Source: Ruaniaceae bacterium KH17 (GTDB taxonomy: Bacteria > Actinomycetota > Actinomycetes > Actinomycetales > Actinomycetaceae). Taken from it: a DNA stretch of 64,000 nt. Shown here in pieces: positions 56,208 to 64,000 of the stretch. Positions within the stretch are counted from its first letter, which is position 1, and every line of letters starts with the position of its first letter. The stretch spans positions 1 through 64,000 of the forward strand of contig FZQV01000005.1 in NCBI GenBank assembly GCA_900199505.1. The letters are read 5' to 3'. The position numbers and the translations under genes are program-made. Under the pieces are notes generated by a model. It ran no database searches. It saw only the letters and a list, made by a program, of their open reading frames with translations, and had not been told where the DNA came from.

Positions 56208-57944
56208 GTGACTGTGGCAAGCATTGACGACATCCAAGCCCAGTTGGCGGCGGAGAAGGCGGAACGTGCGCGACTCCAGGGTCTGTTGCGAGCCCTCTAT
56301 GACACGGCCTCCGACGTCGCGGAGATCAGGGACCCGGAAGCAGTGCTGGCGGCGATTGTGCAACGCACGCGCGCGATGACTGGCGCGGATATGGCGTACT
56401 TGAGTCTGAATGATCACACGGTCGGCGAAACCTTCATTCGCAAGTCTGATGGCGTTCGCACCGAGGCGTATCGGACGATTCGTATGCCGCTTGGAACTGG
56501 TGTGCTGGGGAAGGCTGCAACGGGACGCGCGATGGTGACGACCACTGACTATGTAGACGATCCCACTCTGGTGCACTTGGAGGACATCGATCAGACGGTG
56601 CGTGGCGAAGGAGTCCGGTCGATCCTCGGAGTGCCCATGATCGTGCACGGACGAGTGCAGGGTGCGTTGCTGATAGCCGATCGGCGCCCTGTCGAGTACT
56701 CGCCCGAGACCGTCGAGATCGTCGATACGATCGCACGCCAGGCCGCCGTCGCCATCGACTATGCCGCGCGGCTCGAGCAGGTGACGACAGCTCTGCGCGA
56801 TCTCGGCGAACAGCAGGACGCCGATGTGAAACGGGTCCACGCGCTCGAGGGTTTGCTCGATCTGGACAGGCGCATGTCGGACGTTGTGGTGCGGCGCGAG
56901 GGGATCGATCCGATCCTCGGCCTCGTGTCATCGGTGTATGACGCTCCGGTCGAGTTGATCCTGCCGAGCGACCTCGTCCAGGGGACTTCGGCGCTCTCCG
57001 CGGCGCTCCATTCGGTGGCGGCCGGAGGCCTGCCTGCGCCGGTCGTACTGCCCGAGGGGCATGCGATTGTCGCGCCCGTGGCCGTGGGTGGTCGGCACTT
57101 TGCGTGGTTGATGGTGCGCGGTGCGATTCCTCAGGACCGCCGCGACATTCTGGAGAGGGCGGCTCTGAATCTGGCTATGTCGCTCCTGATCGATGAGATC
57201 GAGGCGGCCTCCGAGACTCGCTCACAGTACGAGTTGTTTGACGATCTCATTTCGGGCCGAGCCGCCGTGGACGGCTCCACGCGAGCCCGGCTGAGCGAGC
57301 TGGGGATCGACGCACGCCGGCCACTCTGGCTGATCGCCGTCGGGGCAACTGAGCTACCTGAGGACCATGTGACGGAGGTTCGCCGAGTTGTCGGCGGGCC
57401 GACACTGCTGACCGTTCATGCGGGGCACCTCTGTGTTCTGCATCAGGAGCGCGAGGCTCGCGCACACGCTCTCCATTCGGCACTGCGCCGTGAGTCCGCG
57501 CAGGTGGCGAGTGCGCGGGTTGGTGCGATCGCCGAGCTCAATCGTTCTCACCGTAACATCGAGATCGCGCTCGCCACGCTACGGCTTCTGGGTGGCGCGG
57601 TTATCGATGCGGATTCGCTGGGGGCCGTGGGCGCACTGCTTGAGGCGGAGGAGCAGGGGCACCTGCCGCAGCGGGTGACCGCTCCGGCGGGGGCGCTCGT
57701 CGAGTACGACGACGCTTCGGGCACAGATCTCGTCCGTACGGCCTGGACTTGGCTGGAGTTTGGACCGCACATCACGCGAGTTGCCGAGCGGCTCATCATC
57801 CACCCAAACACTCTGCGGCAGCGGCTCGCGCGAATCGCTGTGCTCCTCGGTGAGGGGTGGGATGGTGGTGCTGGACGTCTGGATCTGCATCTTGCCCTGC
57901 GTGCGGCCATGATCCAGCGCGAGTCGCGTGCCTCGGAACGGTGA
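56208..57944 (+). CDS. GAF domain, PucR/CdaR-type transcriptional regulator
   Basis: The 578-residue protein starts with a coiled coil (about 5-25), then a GAF domain (about 28-190), a middle region, and the C-terminal CdaR/PucR helix-turn-helix (about 515-570: [25 protein letters not shown]). GTG 56208 has GGAGG eight bases upstream; ATG 56193 is an alternative five codons before. It is divergent from the lactonase operon and should sense a lactone, GHB or a related acid through GAF and control that operon. The ligand is unknown. Confidence 0.82.
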   Translation: MTVASIDDIQAQLAAEKAERARLQGLLRALYDTASDVAEIRDPEAVLAAIVQRTRAMTGADMAYLSLNDHTVGETFIRKSDGVRTEAYRTIRMPLGTGVLGKAATGRAMVTTTDYVDDPTLVHLEDIDQTVRGEGVRSILGVPMIVHGRVQGALLIADRRPVEYSPETVEIVDTIARQAAVAIDYAARLEQVTTALRDLGEQQDADVKRVHALEGLLDLDRRMSDVVVRREGIDPILGLVSSVYDAPVELILPSDLVQGTSALSAALHSVAAGGLPAPVVLPEGHAIVAPVAVGGRHFAWLMVRGAIPQDRRDILERAALNLAMSLLIDEIEAASETRSQYELFDDLISGRAAVDGSTRARLSELGIDARRPLWLIAVGATELPEDHVTEVRRVVGGPTLLTVHAGHLCVLHQEREARAHALHSALRRESAQVASARVGAIAELNRSHRNIEIALATLRLLGGAVIDADSLGAVGALLEAEEQGHLPQRVTAPAGALVEYDDASGTDLVRTAWTWLEFGPHITRVAERLIIHPNTLRQRLARIAVLLGEGWDGGAGRLDLHLALRAAMIQRESRASER

Positions 57945-57955
57945 GCGTCACTAGC

Positions 57956-59437
57956 TCACAGGGGCCGGGCGCGCTGAGGAGGCACGCGCTTCCAGAAGAT
58001 CACCGCGAGCGCGAGCGCACAGGAGAGGAATACGGCGATGGTACCGAGTCCGATACTCGCGCCCCTGAGCCAGCCCTCGGGCGTGGTGCCCCCGCCGTAA
58101 GTAGAGAACAGTACGCCGGTGATGAGCGCGTTTCCGACTGCGGTGGTGATGCGTTGGGTCATCTGCTGCAGGCCGCCCGCCGTACCGCCGTGTGCGGTGG
58201 GGACGTCCATCATGGATTGGGTCTGGTTCGCAGCGCCCAACGATCCGGCACCAAGTCCCATGGGAATGATTGGCAGAATCAGCCAGTAGATCGACCACTC
58301 CAATCGGATCACGCACCAGAATCCGGCAATGATCAGCAGCACCGAAGCGAGCATCATTGCGAGGGCGCCCGCCTGGATCGCTTTGCCCCGCTCCATCGAG
58401 TGACGCCCGGACCAGACTGCCGCAAACCCGGACATGATCGCGTTTGGTAGGCCGATCAGGCCCACCATGAGCGCGGAAACCCCGAGCCCGTTCTGTAAGA
58501 ACAGCGCGATCACCACGAAGATCGTGCTGCTCCCAAGGAACTGAATGGCAGTGATCGCCGTGCAGTAGCTGAATGAACGTAGTCGAAACAGTTCCATGTT
58601 CACCATCGGCGCGTTGCCGCGCTTGGCATACCAGAGTTCCCACGCGATCCAGCCACCGAGCAGTGCGAATCCTGCGAGCAAGAGGATCCAGCGCCATGCG
58701 ACGCCATGAAGCATGAACGGGAGCATGATGCCGAGTACGGCGAACGCCAGTAACGCCATCCCCACGGGATCGAGATCGATTCGTTCCCGAGGGCGTGCGG
58801 GAACGTGGTGCTGGACGGATTGGCGCTCCTTGGTGAACGGCAGGAACTTCCACGCCGCGACCAGCCCCAGCGCACCAATTGGGACGTTGAGGAAGAACGA
58901 GTACCGCCACCCAGGATCACTCCCGAGAAGTGCCACGAGAGCCCCTGAGATGACCGGCCCGGCCGCCACTGAGGCGGAGATGACGAGGCCCATGTAGCCG
59001 AAGGCTCGGGCGCGCGCCTTGCCTTGGAAATACTGGAGAATGAGCCCCGTGACCTGTGGCGAGAACAGACCGCCACCGATGCCTTGCAGGACGCGCATCA
59101 GATTGAGCTGGGTGATCGATCCCGCAAGTCCGCAGCCGAGGCAACCGATCGTGAAGACCGCGAGGCCGATCACCCAGAGGCTGGAGCGGCCGAAGAGATC
59201 ACCGAGCCGGCCCGCCGGAACGAGCGTGATTCCCACGGCCAATGCGAAGCCGGAGAGGATCAACTGGATGCCGGACTCCGATGACACCATCGCGTTCCCA
59301 ATGGCGGGGAGGAGGTTGTTGACGGAGCTGACCTGGAGCAGCGTCAGCGCGAGGGAGATAAGGAGGGCAACGAGCATCCAGTTGCGGTCGTATGTCCTGT
59401 CACTTCCCGGCACGGTGAAATAGCGTGAGTTGTTCAA
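57956..59437 (-). CDS. MFS transporter, DHA2 (14-TM) type
   Basis: The 493-residue protein has about fourteen hydrophobic segments with the MFS motif AGRLGDLFGRSSLWV after segment 2 and GIGGGLFSPQVTGLILQYF (antiporter motif C region). This is the DHA2 drug:H+ antiporter layout. Substrate unknown; proximity to the lactone cluster is not enough to link it. It converges on the PucR regulator. Confidence 0.82.
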   Translation of the reverse strand: MNNSRYFTVPGSDRTYDRNWMLVALLISLALTLLQVSSVNNLLPAIGNAMVSSESGIQLILSGFALAVGITLVPAGRLGDLFGRSSLWVIGLAVFTIGCLGCGLAGSITQLNLMRVLQGIGGGLFSPQVTGLILQYFQGKARARAFGYMGLVISASVAAGPVISGALVALLGSDPGWRYSFFLNVPIGALGLVAAWKFLPFTKERQSVQHHVPARPRERIDLDPVGMALLAFAVLGIMLPFMLHGVAWRWILLLAGFALLGGWIAWELWYAKRGNAPMVNMELFRLRSFSYCTAITAIQFLGSSTIFVVIALFLQNGLGVSALMVGLIGLPNAIMSGFAAVWSGRHSMERGKAIQAGALAMMLASVLLIIAGFWCVIRLEWSIYWLILPIIPMGLGAGSLGAANQTQSMMDVPTAHGGTAGGLQQMTQRITTAVGNALITGVLFSTYGGGTTPEGWLRGASIGLGTIAVFLSCALALAVIFWKRVPPQRARPL

Positions 59438-59476
59438 GAGGACCTTTCGACTCGTTCATCCTAATAGGATCGGCTC

Positions 59477-60331
59477 ATGATCAAGAGACTCGCCTGGGTG
59501 ACAACGGAGCCCGCCCGCGGAACCGATGAGGACGAGGCCCCGGCGTTGGCCGCGCTCGCACGCCTCGGGGTGAGCGTGGATGTTCTCAACTGGGATGATC
59601 CACGCGTCGAGTGGTCGAGCTACGATCGCGCGGTCCTGCGCTCGCCGTGGGACTACCAGCATCGGCTGCCCGAGTTCCTCGGATGGCTGGAGAGTGCCAG
59701 TGAGTTGACGGAGCTCGTGAATCCCCTTGAGATGATTCGCTGGAACCTCGATAAGCGCTACCTCGGCGAGCTGCACGCGGCCGGTATCGCAATCACGCCG
59801 ACGGCGTTTGCGCAGCCGGGAGAGGATCCCACCTTCCCCGAGGGCGACTTCGTCGTGAAACCGGCGATTGGTGCCGGCTCACGGGATGCCGCGTCCTATG
59901 GGCCCGGGCAGCACGTGCTCGCTCACGCGCATGTGGCCCGCCTGCACGCCGCGGGTCTCACAGTTTTGGTTCAGCCACAGCTGGCTTCGGTCGCCGAACT
60001 GGGGGAGTGGCCCCTCGTGTTCTTCGGTGGGCGCTTTAGCCATTCCGCGAGCAAGCGGGTGAACCTGCCGCGCGGCTCGTCGATCACCGAGTTCTTCGCG
60101 CCCGAGGAGAATGCTCCCTATGTGGCCACCTCGGAACAGATCGAACTCGCCCAGGGTGTGGTGGACGCCGTCGGGCAGAGATTCGGCACTCCCACCTATG
60201 CGCGGGTGGATCTCGTCCAGGCCGACGACGGCTCGCCCCTGGTGCTCGAGCTTGAGCTGATCGAGCCCTCCTTGTTCATCCCATGGGCCGACGGCGCCGC
60301 CAACCGTCTCGCTGAGGCCCTCGCCCACTGA
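59477..60331 (+). CDS. ATP-grasp domain protein
   Basis: The 284-residue protein has an ATP-grasp core resembling RimK/glutathione-synthetase-like ligases: FVVKPAIGAGSRDAASY (about 117-133), LVQPQLASVAELGEWPLVFFGGRF and VLELELIEPSLFIPW with the metal-binding acidic residues. It should join an acid to an amine or thiol with ATP, but the substrates are unknown. No ribosome binding site is seen; a -10-like TAGGAT six bases before the ATG suggests a leaderless mRNA. It is the last gene before the phage-like region. Confidence 0.75.
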   Translation: MIKRLAWVTTEPARGTDEDEAPALAALARLGVSVDVLNWDDPRVEWSSYDRAVLRSPWDYQHRLPEFLGWLESASELTELVNPLEMIRWNLDKRYLGELHAAGIAITPTAFAQPGEDPTFPEGDFVVKPAIGAGSRDAASYGPGQHVLAHAHVARLHAAGLTVLVQPQLASVAELGEWPLVFFGGRFSHSASKRVNLPRGSSITEFFAPEENAPYVATSEQIELAQGVVDAVGQRFGTPTYARVDLVQADDGSPLVLELELIEPSLFIPWADGAANRLAEALAH

Positions 60332-60773
60332 GGCCTACCGGAGGCTCTCCACGTGCTGTCAGGTGCGGGGACTGCCGGAGTGGCCCTCGGCGTAGGTCGC
60401 GACGAGCTTCTGGAAGGCATCGGAATCCCAGCCGGCATGGCTCCAGCCACTCGTCCGGCGGTTGTTGACATGGGTCGAGTACACGCACCTGCGCACATAT
60501 GCGCGCCCACATCTGCGGATCAGGGCTAGAGGCCGCAAGAGCAAGATCCCAGTCGAATCTTCGACTGGGATCTCTCACACGAGCTAAGGTCTCAACCATT
60601 TCTCGAGTGGAGCATAGGGGATTCTCTAGCAACGACGCTGTAGCAACGATAAGTCGGTCCCGTTCCCTCGTGAGCCTAGTCAGAGCCTAAGCCAATCTCA
60701 GAGTGAGAGAAGCCCCAGCGGGACGCTCGAATTTCCCCTGGGGCGTGGCGATACCTCTCTGGAAAGGGATCGC
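60332..60773. other. Transition region between core chromosome and phage-like DNA
   Basis: No whole gene is seen. On the minus strand 60359-60544 is open and encodes a C-terminal-looking piece (RTSGWSHAGWDSDAFQKLVATYAEG), which may be a remnant. A strong hairpin follows at 60544-60573. The rest (60574-60773) looks like a leader ending with the AAAGGGATCGC ribosome binding site of the next gene. Confidence 0.45.
60544..60573. terminator. Hairpin, probable terminator
   Basis: A 13-bp perfect stem (AGATCCCAGTCGA and its complement) with an ATCT loop; TCTC follows on the plus strand. It lies at the probable junction of core and phage-like DNA. Confidence 0.55.
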
Positions 60774-60992
60774 ATGAACAAGCGTACCGTAGCCGCGTAT
60801 CTCGCGGCAGTCCTGACACTCGCAACCATCATTCTCGCGGCGTTGTCGCCGCTCTCAGCGCCTCTCAGCGGCCACACGCTTCTAGTGGGCCTCACGGCTC
60901 TCTCAGCGGCTCTCGCGGCCCGCTACGCGATCGAGGCGGCGGCAGAGAGCCGCGCAGGACTCACCACCACCACGAAAGAGGTTCAGTCATGA
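60774..60992 (+). CDS. Small membrane protein of unknown function
   Basis: The 72-residue protein starts MNKRTVAAYLAAVLTLATII, with two hydrophobic stretches (about 6-27 and 36-52) and a polar tail rich in Thr. The ribosome binding site AAAGGGATCGC is good. The next gene starts inside its stop (ATGA). Low-complexity coding (repeated CTCTCAGCG) differs from core genes. Probably part of the phage-like island. Confidence 0.6.
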   Translation: MNKRTVAAYLAAVLTLATIILAALSPLSAPLSGHTLLVGLTALSAALAARYAIEAAAESRAGLTTTTKEVQS

Positions 60993-61339
60993 ACATCCCC
61001 ACCCCTCCCTCGCTCCGGCCCATCACGGCCACGGACACGGACCTGCCCGAGTGGGCGGAAGAGGTCACGGACTGGTATCTGGACAACTCACCGCGCACGG
61101 ACCGCTCTACTGACAACTGGGTGCGGCAGGTAGCCGTCCGGCGCGGCCCCGACCTTATCCTCAGCATCTCGGCCTTCCAGGATCGCAAGGGCACCGACGG
61201 CCCGGTCGTCACGGCCCCGCTCGATGTCGAGATTGCCGAGTACGTGGAGATGACGCGCTCGGACCTCTCCGAGATCGCGCAGGGATGCCGTGACCTCATG
61301 GTGATCCTCACGCGCATCGAGGCGGCGCCTATGGACTGA
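60989..61339 (+). CDS. Hypothetical protein in the phage-like island
   Basis: The 116-residue protein (MNIPTPPSLRPITATDTDLPEWAEEVTDWYLD...) is acidic, with a helical C-terminus (EYVEMTRSDLSEIAQGCRDLMVIL). No family is recognised. It is coupled to the preceding membrane protein by ATGA. Confidence 0.6.
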   Translation: MNIPTPPSLRPITATDTDLPEWAEEVTDWYLDNSPRTDRSTDNWVRQVAVRRGPDLILSISAFQDRKGTDGPVVTAPLDVEIAEYVEMTRSDLSEIAQGCRDLMVILTRIEAAPMD

Positions 61340-61762
61340 CCTCTAGAGCATCATCCGACGGGCGTCTCCGTGCCCTCTCTCCCATGCACGGCGGCGCACC
61401 GTGGGGCAGGTGCTCCAACGGCGTCCTTCACGGTCCTAGCCGCTCTCAGTGACCGCCCGGTGTCCTAGTCCGTACTGCCGGGGTACGGCCACCTGACGAC
61501 GTGCTCGAGAACGTTTGAGGGTGCCCATAGTGTCAGCGCACGGTCTCAGGCCGGGGCGCTTTCAGTCGTGGGGAAATGCGGCTCTTTCGGCGGACCGTGG
61601 GATTTTTGGGCATGGGGCAGAGAGACCGGGCGATAGCTCCGTGTGGGGATCTTGCTGTGGTGCTCTCGATGGTGAGAGCGGGCGGGAAGTAAAGCAAGCA
61701 CCTCCCGCCCGCGGTCTCAAGGGTAGCGGGCTAGGCTCAGGCACAACGAAAGGCGGGTGGCC
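61340..61762. other. Non-coding region in the phage-like island
   Basis: No supported gene is seen in these 423 bases. A hairpin with 10-bp arms (GCGGGCGGGA at 61678-61687 and TCCCGCCCGC at 61703-61712) lies near the right end, about 50 bases before the next start. The rest holds scattered CTCTC-rich pieces only. Confidence 0.4.
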
Positions 61763-62023
61763 GTGATTACTTACGCTCAGGCGGTCGAGATCGCGCGGGC
61801 AGGAAGTGACTTCCTCGGCTCTGAGGGCGTCGTCATCGGTGACGGCTTCGAGGATTCGGAGGACTACTTGATCGGCTGGGAATACGTGAAAGGCTTCCCG
61901 CTCGATCGCATGGTCAATGGTGGCGGCAACATCTTCGTGAACAAGGAGACTGGCGCAGTGTGGGCCGCAGACGCGCCGTTTGTGTGGGCAAAGGTCGCGG
62001 CGATGAGCGCGGCGATCTTGTGA
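61763..62023 (+). CDS. Small protein, possibly YrhB/immunity-like
   Basis: The 86-residue protein (VITYAQAVEIARAGSDFLG...) has GDGFEDSEDYLIGWEYV and MVNGGGNIFVNKETGAVWAADAP, a pattern of short domains that begin with a helix and end in a beta sheet, as in YrhB or Imm35-like proteins often carried on mobile DNA. The match is tentative. GTG 61763 has AAGG nine bases upstream; GTG 61757 is an alternative. Confidence 0.55.
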   Translation: MITYAQAVEIARAGSDFLGSEGVVIGDGFEDSEDYLIGWEYVKGFPLDRMVNGGGNIFVNKETGAVWAADAPFVWAKVAAMSAAIL

Positions 62024-62314
62024 GGGGTGGGGCGGGGGACCTCCCCCTGCTTCCCTGCTCGCACCCACCGGCATAGCGATTTTCACACACGGAACTGACA
62101 GAATCCGGCCCCCTGCTGGGATCGTTGCAATACCAACGATTAGGCCATTATCGAGATGACGCCGCGCAATGCCGCGCTCGGCGCTTCCCAAGTTGCCGCG
62201 TTACGAAACTCCGCGCCCACATCGCCGGGGGAGTTTTTTAGTTCATGGGGAGGGATTGCGCTATGCCGGTGGGTGCGAGCTGAGGGCGAGACCCGGTTCC
62301 CCCCGCCACCCCTC
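62022..62314. repeat. Inverted-repeat element with perfect 22-bp inner arms
   Basis: GCTCGCACCCACCGGCATAG-CG at 62057-62078 and its exact reverse complement at 62259-62280 flank about 180 bases. Outside them GAGGGGTGGGGCGGGGG (from 62022) and its near-complement (to 62314) extend the symmetry. The centre holds a 7-bp stem (62121-62140, ATCGTTG/CAACGAT) and a terminator-like stem AAACTCC/GGAGTTT followed by Ts (62206-62239). No protein gene is supported inside. Confidence 0.7.
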
Positions 62315-62327
62315 TGTGGGACGTGGA

Positions 62328-62403
62328 ACGGCCCCAGCGAGGGGAATCAGGTCTCGCCGGGGCCGTGGTGACGCGAGGTCAAGAACAATAAAACCCTCGC
62401 GTC
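62328..62403. terminator. Tandem hairpins at the end of the phage gene block
   Basis: ACGGCCCC-a-GCGAG pairs with CTCGC-c-GGGGCCGT (62328-62366, 13 bp and one mismatch); GACGCGAGG pairs with CCTCGCGTC (62370-62403), overlapping the last codon of the next gene on the minus strand. They may end the capsid operon transcript. Confidence 0.5.
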
Positions 62404-62713
62404 AGTCTGTGATGTTCGCGTTCACGAGTTCGATGATCTCATCCCGCTTGAGTCCGTCCACGTTGAGGCCGAGCGATTCGGCGTAGTGTGCCCAGTCGCC
62501 GCGTGAGTGCTGACGCTTGGGCCGCTCGATCGCCTCGGCCTCGGTCTCGTCGCCGTCGGTCACTTCGCCTCCCACTTCTCCCACATTCTCAGCGGGCACG
62601 ATGTGGGATTCGTCGGCGTCGCCTTCGGGCGTCCATCCGGCGCGGGTGAGATCCGCAACAGCGAGATCGGGCGCGTCGATCGTGATTCCCCACGGGGCTG
62701 TCATGCGGGCCAT
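62402..62713 (-). CDS. Small phage protein downstream of the capsid gene
   Basis: The 103-residue acidic protein has a C-terminal HeH/LEM-like segment (HYAESLGLNVDGLKRDEIIELV) often seen in phage head-tail region proteins. Its start overlaps the capsid stop (TAATG). Function not established; a minor head or tail-connector role is a guess from position. Confidence 0.6.
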   Translation of the reverse strand: MARMTAPWGITIDAPDLAVADLTRAGWTPEGDADESHIVPAENVGEVGGEVTDGDETEAEAIERPKRQHSRGDWAHYAESLGLNVDGLKRDEIIELVNANITD

Positions 62714-63555
62714 TAGTCCATCTCCACGTTGACGACGCCGAGACGGGCGGGGCGCTGGACGGCCCAGCCGATACGCCAGGTCACGCGCAGCCCGATCGCG
62801 TCCTGCTCGAAGTAGCGGTCGGTGGACTGTGCGACCTGCACGGGTCCGACGGCGGCGGCGATCGCGGACGGGTCCACAACCAAGAGCCTGCCGGCGGGGA
62901 TGGCGGGCGAGGTCTCCACGGGGATACCAAGGAGCATCTTGGCCGCGTCGGTGGTGCCTGCACCGAGCAGGGACGTGTTCTCATCGCCGGCGGTCTTGAG
63001 CTTCCGCAGCGCTCCCCACGAAAGCGGGTTCGCCAGGATCAGCGCGGGCTTACCTCCCACAGACTCAATGGTGGCGATGGCATCGGCGAGCGGGTCCAGG
63101 TTCGTGGTGATCGCGTCAGCGAACGTCGGGGCCTGCGTGAGGACGCCCTCGGGCGGGTTGATCGCGGGGGCGGTCGGTGCGGGCTGTGCGATGAAGGCCG
63201 CGTTGCCCTTCACGGTGACCGCGCGCCCGGCAGACGTGGACAGTAGCTGGGCGGTCGAGTTCTGCGCGAACTGTTCACGGCTCACCTTCAGGAGCTTTGC
63301 CACCTTGAACGTGGACACGATGACCTCGTTCAGAGTCGGGTCGCCTTCGGGGATAGTGCCGCCCTCGGCAACGATGTCCGCTTCGTCATCGGTCACCCAC
63401 GGGATGCGGGCGACCGGGGCGTCGCCTTCGAGCTCACGGGTAACGACGGTGGCAGCGCGCAGAATCAACGCGTCGGGCACAACATCGTCGGGCAGGAATG
63501 CCTGGAGGTCGGGAGACCATGCGGCGGGAGTGGATGGGGTCTTGATCGTAGCCAT
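62713..63555 (-). CDS. HK97-type phage major capsid protein
   Basis: The 280-residue protein has the HK97 capsid pattern: RIPWVTDDEADIVAEGGTIPEGDPTLNEVIVSTFKVAKLLKVSREQF (E-loop and spine-helix region), LILANPLSWGALRKLK, and AIGLRVTWRIGWAVQRPARLGVVNVE at the end. It self-assembles into the phage head. ATG 63555 has AAAGG upstream. No separate protease or large delta domain is seen, so a small-headed phage with a separate scaffold is likely. Confidence 0.85.
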   Translation of the reverse strand: MATIKTPSTPAAWSPDLQAFLPDDVVPDALILRAATVVTRELEGDAPVARIPWVTDDEADIVAEGGTIPEGDPTLNEVIVSTFKVAKLLKVSREQFAQNSTAQLLSTSAGRAVTVKGNAAFIAQPAPTAPAINPPEGVLTQAPTFADAITTNLDPLADAIATIESVGGKPALILANPLSWGALRKLKTAGDENTSLLGAGTTDAAKMLLGIPVETSPAIPAGRLLVVDPSAIAAAVGPVQVAQSTDRYFEQDAIGLRVTWRIGWAVQRPARLGVVNVEMD

Positions 63556-63670
63556 GTGGGCCACCTTTCCGGCGCGCATCGAGGCGCCATTGAACTGTTG
63601 GTGAGTTCGTCGGCGGCTCTCGGCCTTCCGGCGTCGCCCCTCGGGGGCTAACGGTGCGTCAATGTCGAGC

Positions 63671-63716
63671 GCCCGGCCCGGTCACATTGAGCTAACCCAA
63701 TGATACCAAGCCGGGC
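63671..63716. other. Hairpin between scaffold and capsid genes
   Basis: Outer arms GCCCGGC and GCCGGGC and inner arms CATTG and CAATG nest around an 8-base loop, with asymmetric internal loops between. Weaker than a standard terminator; it may slow or partly stop transcription before the capsid gene. Confidence 0.35.
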
Positions 63717-63724
63717 GTCCTCGG

Positions 63725-64000
63725 TTAGCGCCTCTCCTTGGGCTTGAAACCGTCCTCCCAAGCGTTGCCGCCCGGCTTGTCCGGCGCTTGACTTGAAAGC
63801 CCTCGGGCGACCCGCCCGTCGAGCTCTTTCTCCTCGGGCGAGCGGTCCTCGAACAAGTACGGGCTCGACGCCTTGAGCCGTGCGAGTTCCGTGGTTAGCT
63901 TCGCCATATCGACCGTGCCGTTGGCCGCAATGAGGTCCGCGGGAGTGTTCCCGGTGAGCTTCCAGAATGCGTCCGTGTCGATGAGTCGGTACGGGTAGGT
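63725..64000 (-). CDS. Phage scaffold-like protein (partial, runs off right edge)
   Basis: The frame is open from the window edge for 91 codons and then stops. It reads TYPYRLIDTDAFWKLTGNTPADLI... and ends with a charged tail (KPGGNAWEDGFKPKERR). Position directly upstream of the capsid gene and the helical, charged character suggest a scaffold or head-assembly protein. The N-terminus lies beyond base 64000; an internal ATG at 63907 is unlikely to be the true start. Confidence 0.6.
   Translation of the reverse strand, partial: TYPYRLIDTDAFWKLTGNTPADLIAANGTVDMAKLTTELARLKASSPYLFEDRSPEEKELDGRVARGLSSQAPDKPGGNAWEDGFKPKERR

Noticed and set aside
62156-62371. Plus-strand frame within the inverted-repeat region
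   Set aside because: No RBS; it crosses the repeat arm and terminator-like stem, and its composition is that of random GC-rich DNA.

Overview
The window is high-GC DNA whose gene order (gltX, leuCD-murA-plsC-gpsA-ddl-thiL, rpmB-DAK2-recG-rsmD-coaD-DUF177-rnc, rne-rplU-rpmA-obgE-proB-proA-nadD-rsfS) is that of an actinobacterial chromosome. DUF3515, a DevRS-type two-component pair, an IdeR-type iron box and GTG/ATGA-coupled starts agree with this. The closest fit is an Actinomycetaceae-like actinomycete; the genus cannot be fixed from the sequence alone. Apart from the two ends, the window is a dense core chromosome.

Layout. 1-909: the start of an IS3-type transposase gene runs off the left edge and abuts the 3' part of a fic gene that has lost its 5' end. 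1.0-3.4 kb: a secreted C39-like protein and an overlapping lipoprotein gene. 3.4-7.2 kb: MalY-type lyase, gltX, tRNA-Gln(CTG), tRNA-Glu(CTC), IclR regulator. 7.2-15.4 kb: leucine, cell-wall, phospholipid and thiamine genes, then a glutaredoxin. 15.4-23.2 kb: lipoprotein, rpmB, DAK2/DegV-like protein, recG, rsmD, coaD, a coiled-coil protein, DUF177 and rnc, with no rpmF between the last two. 23.2-31.5 kb: a DevR-like regulator convergent with an operon cydA-cydB-cydD-cydC-DevS-like kinase, with a DevR-box-like palindrome upstream of cydA. 31.9-43.4 kb: rne, an MFS exporter, rplU-rpmA-obgE-proB-proA, a 49-residue membrane protein, nadD, a Pro/Glu-rich membrane protein, rsfS and a histidine phosphatase. 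43.5-49.4 kb: furA-katA, then a siderophore ABC importer operon whose promoter carries an IdeR/DtxR-type box. 49.5-52.2 kb: a truncated flavoprotein gene, DUF2200, a copper-related pair including CueP, and an LppX-type lipoprotein.

52.3-57.9 kb holds a compact catabolic operon: MBL-fold lactonase, FmdB zinc ribbon, zinc alcohol dehydrogenase and succinate-semialdehyde dehydrogenase, divergent from a GAF/PucR-type regulator. The three enzymes match the steps gamma-butyrolactone to gamma-hydroxybutyrate to succinic semialdehyde to succinate, as in the Agrobacterium blcABC/attKLM system, but the regulator differs. A 14-TM MFS transporter and an ATP-grasp protein follow.

60.3-64.0 kb is the edge of a prophage or phage-derived island: small orphan genes, a region with a perfect 22-bp inverted repeat, an HK97-type major capsid protein and the end of a scaffold-like gene, which runs off the right edge.

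The most notable systems are the self-contained oxygen-response module (bd oxidase, its CydDC exporter, a probable heme-GAF kinase and its regulator), the lactone/GHB-type operon, the iron and peroxide genes side by side at 43-49 kb, and the structured prophage intergenic region.
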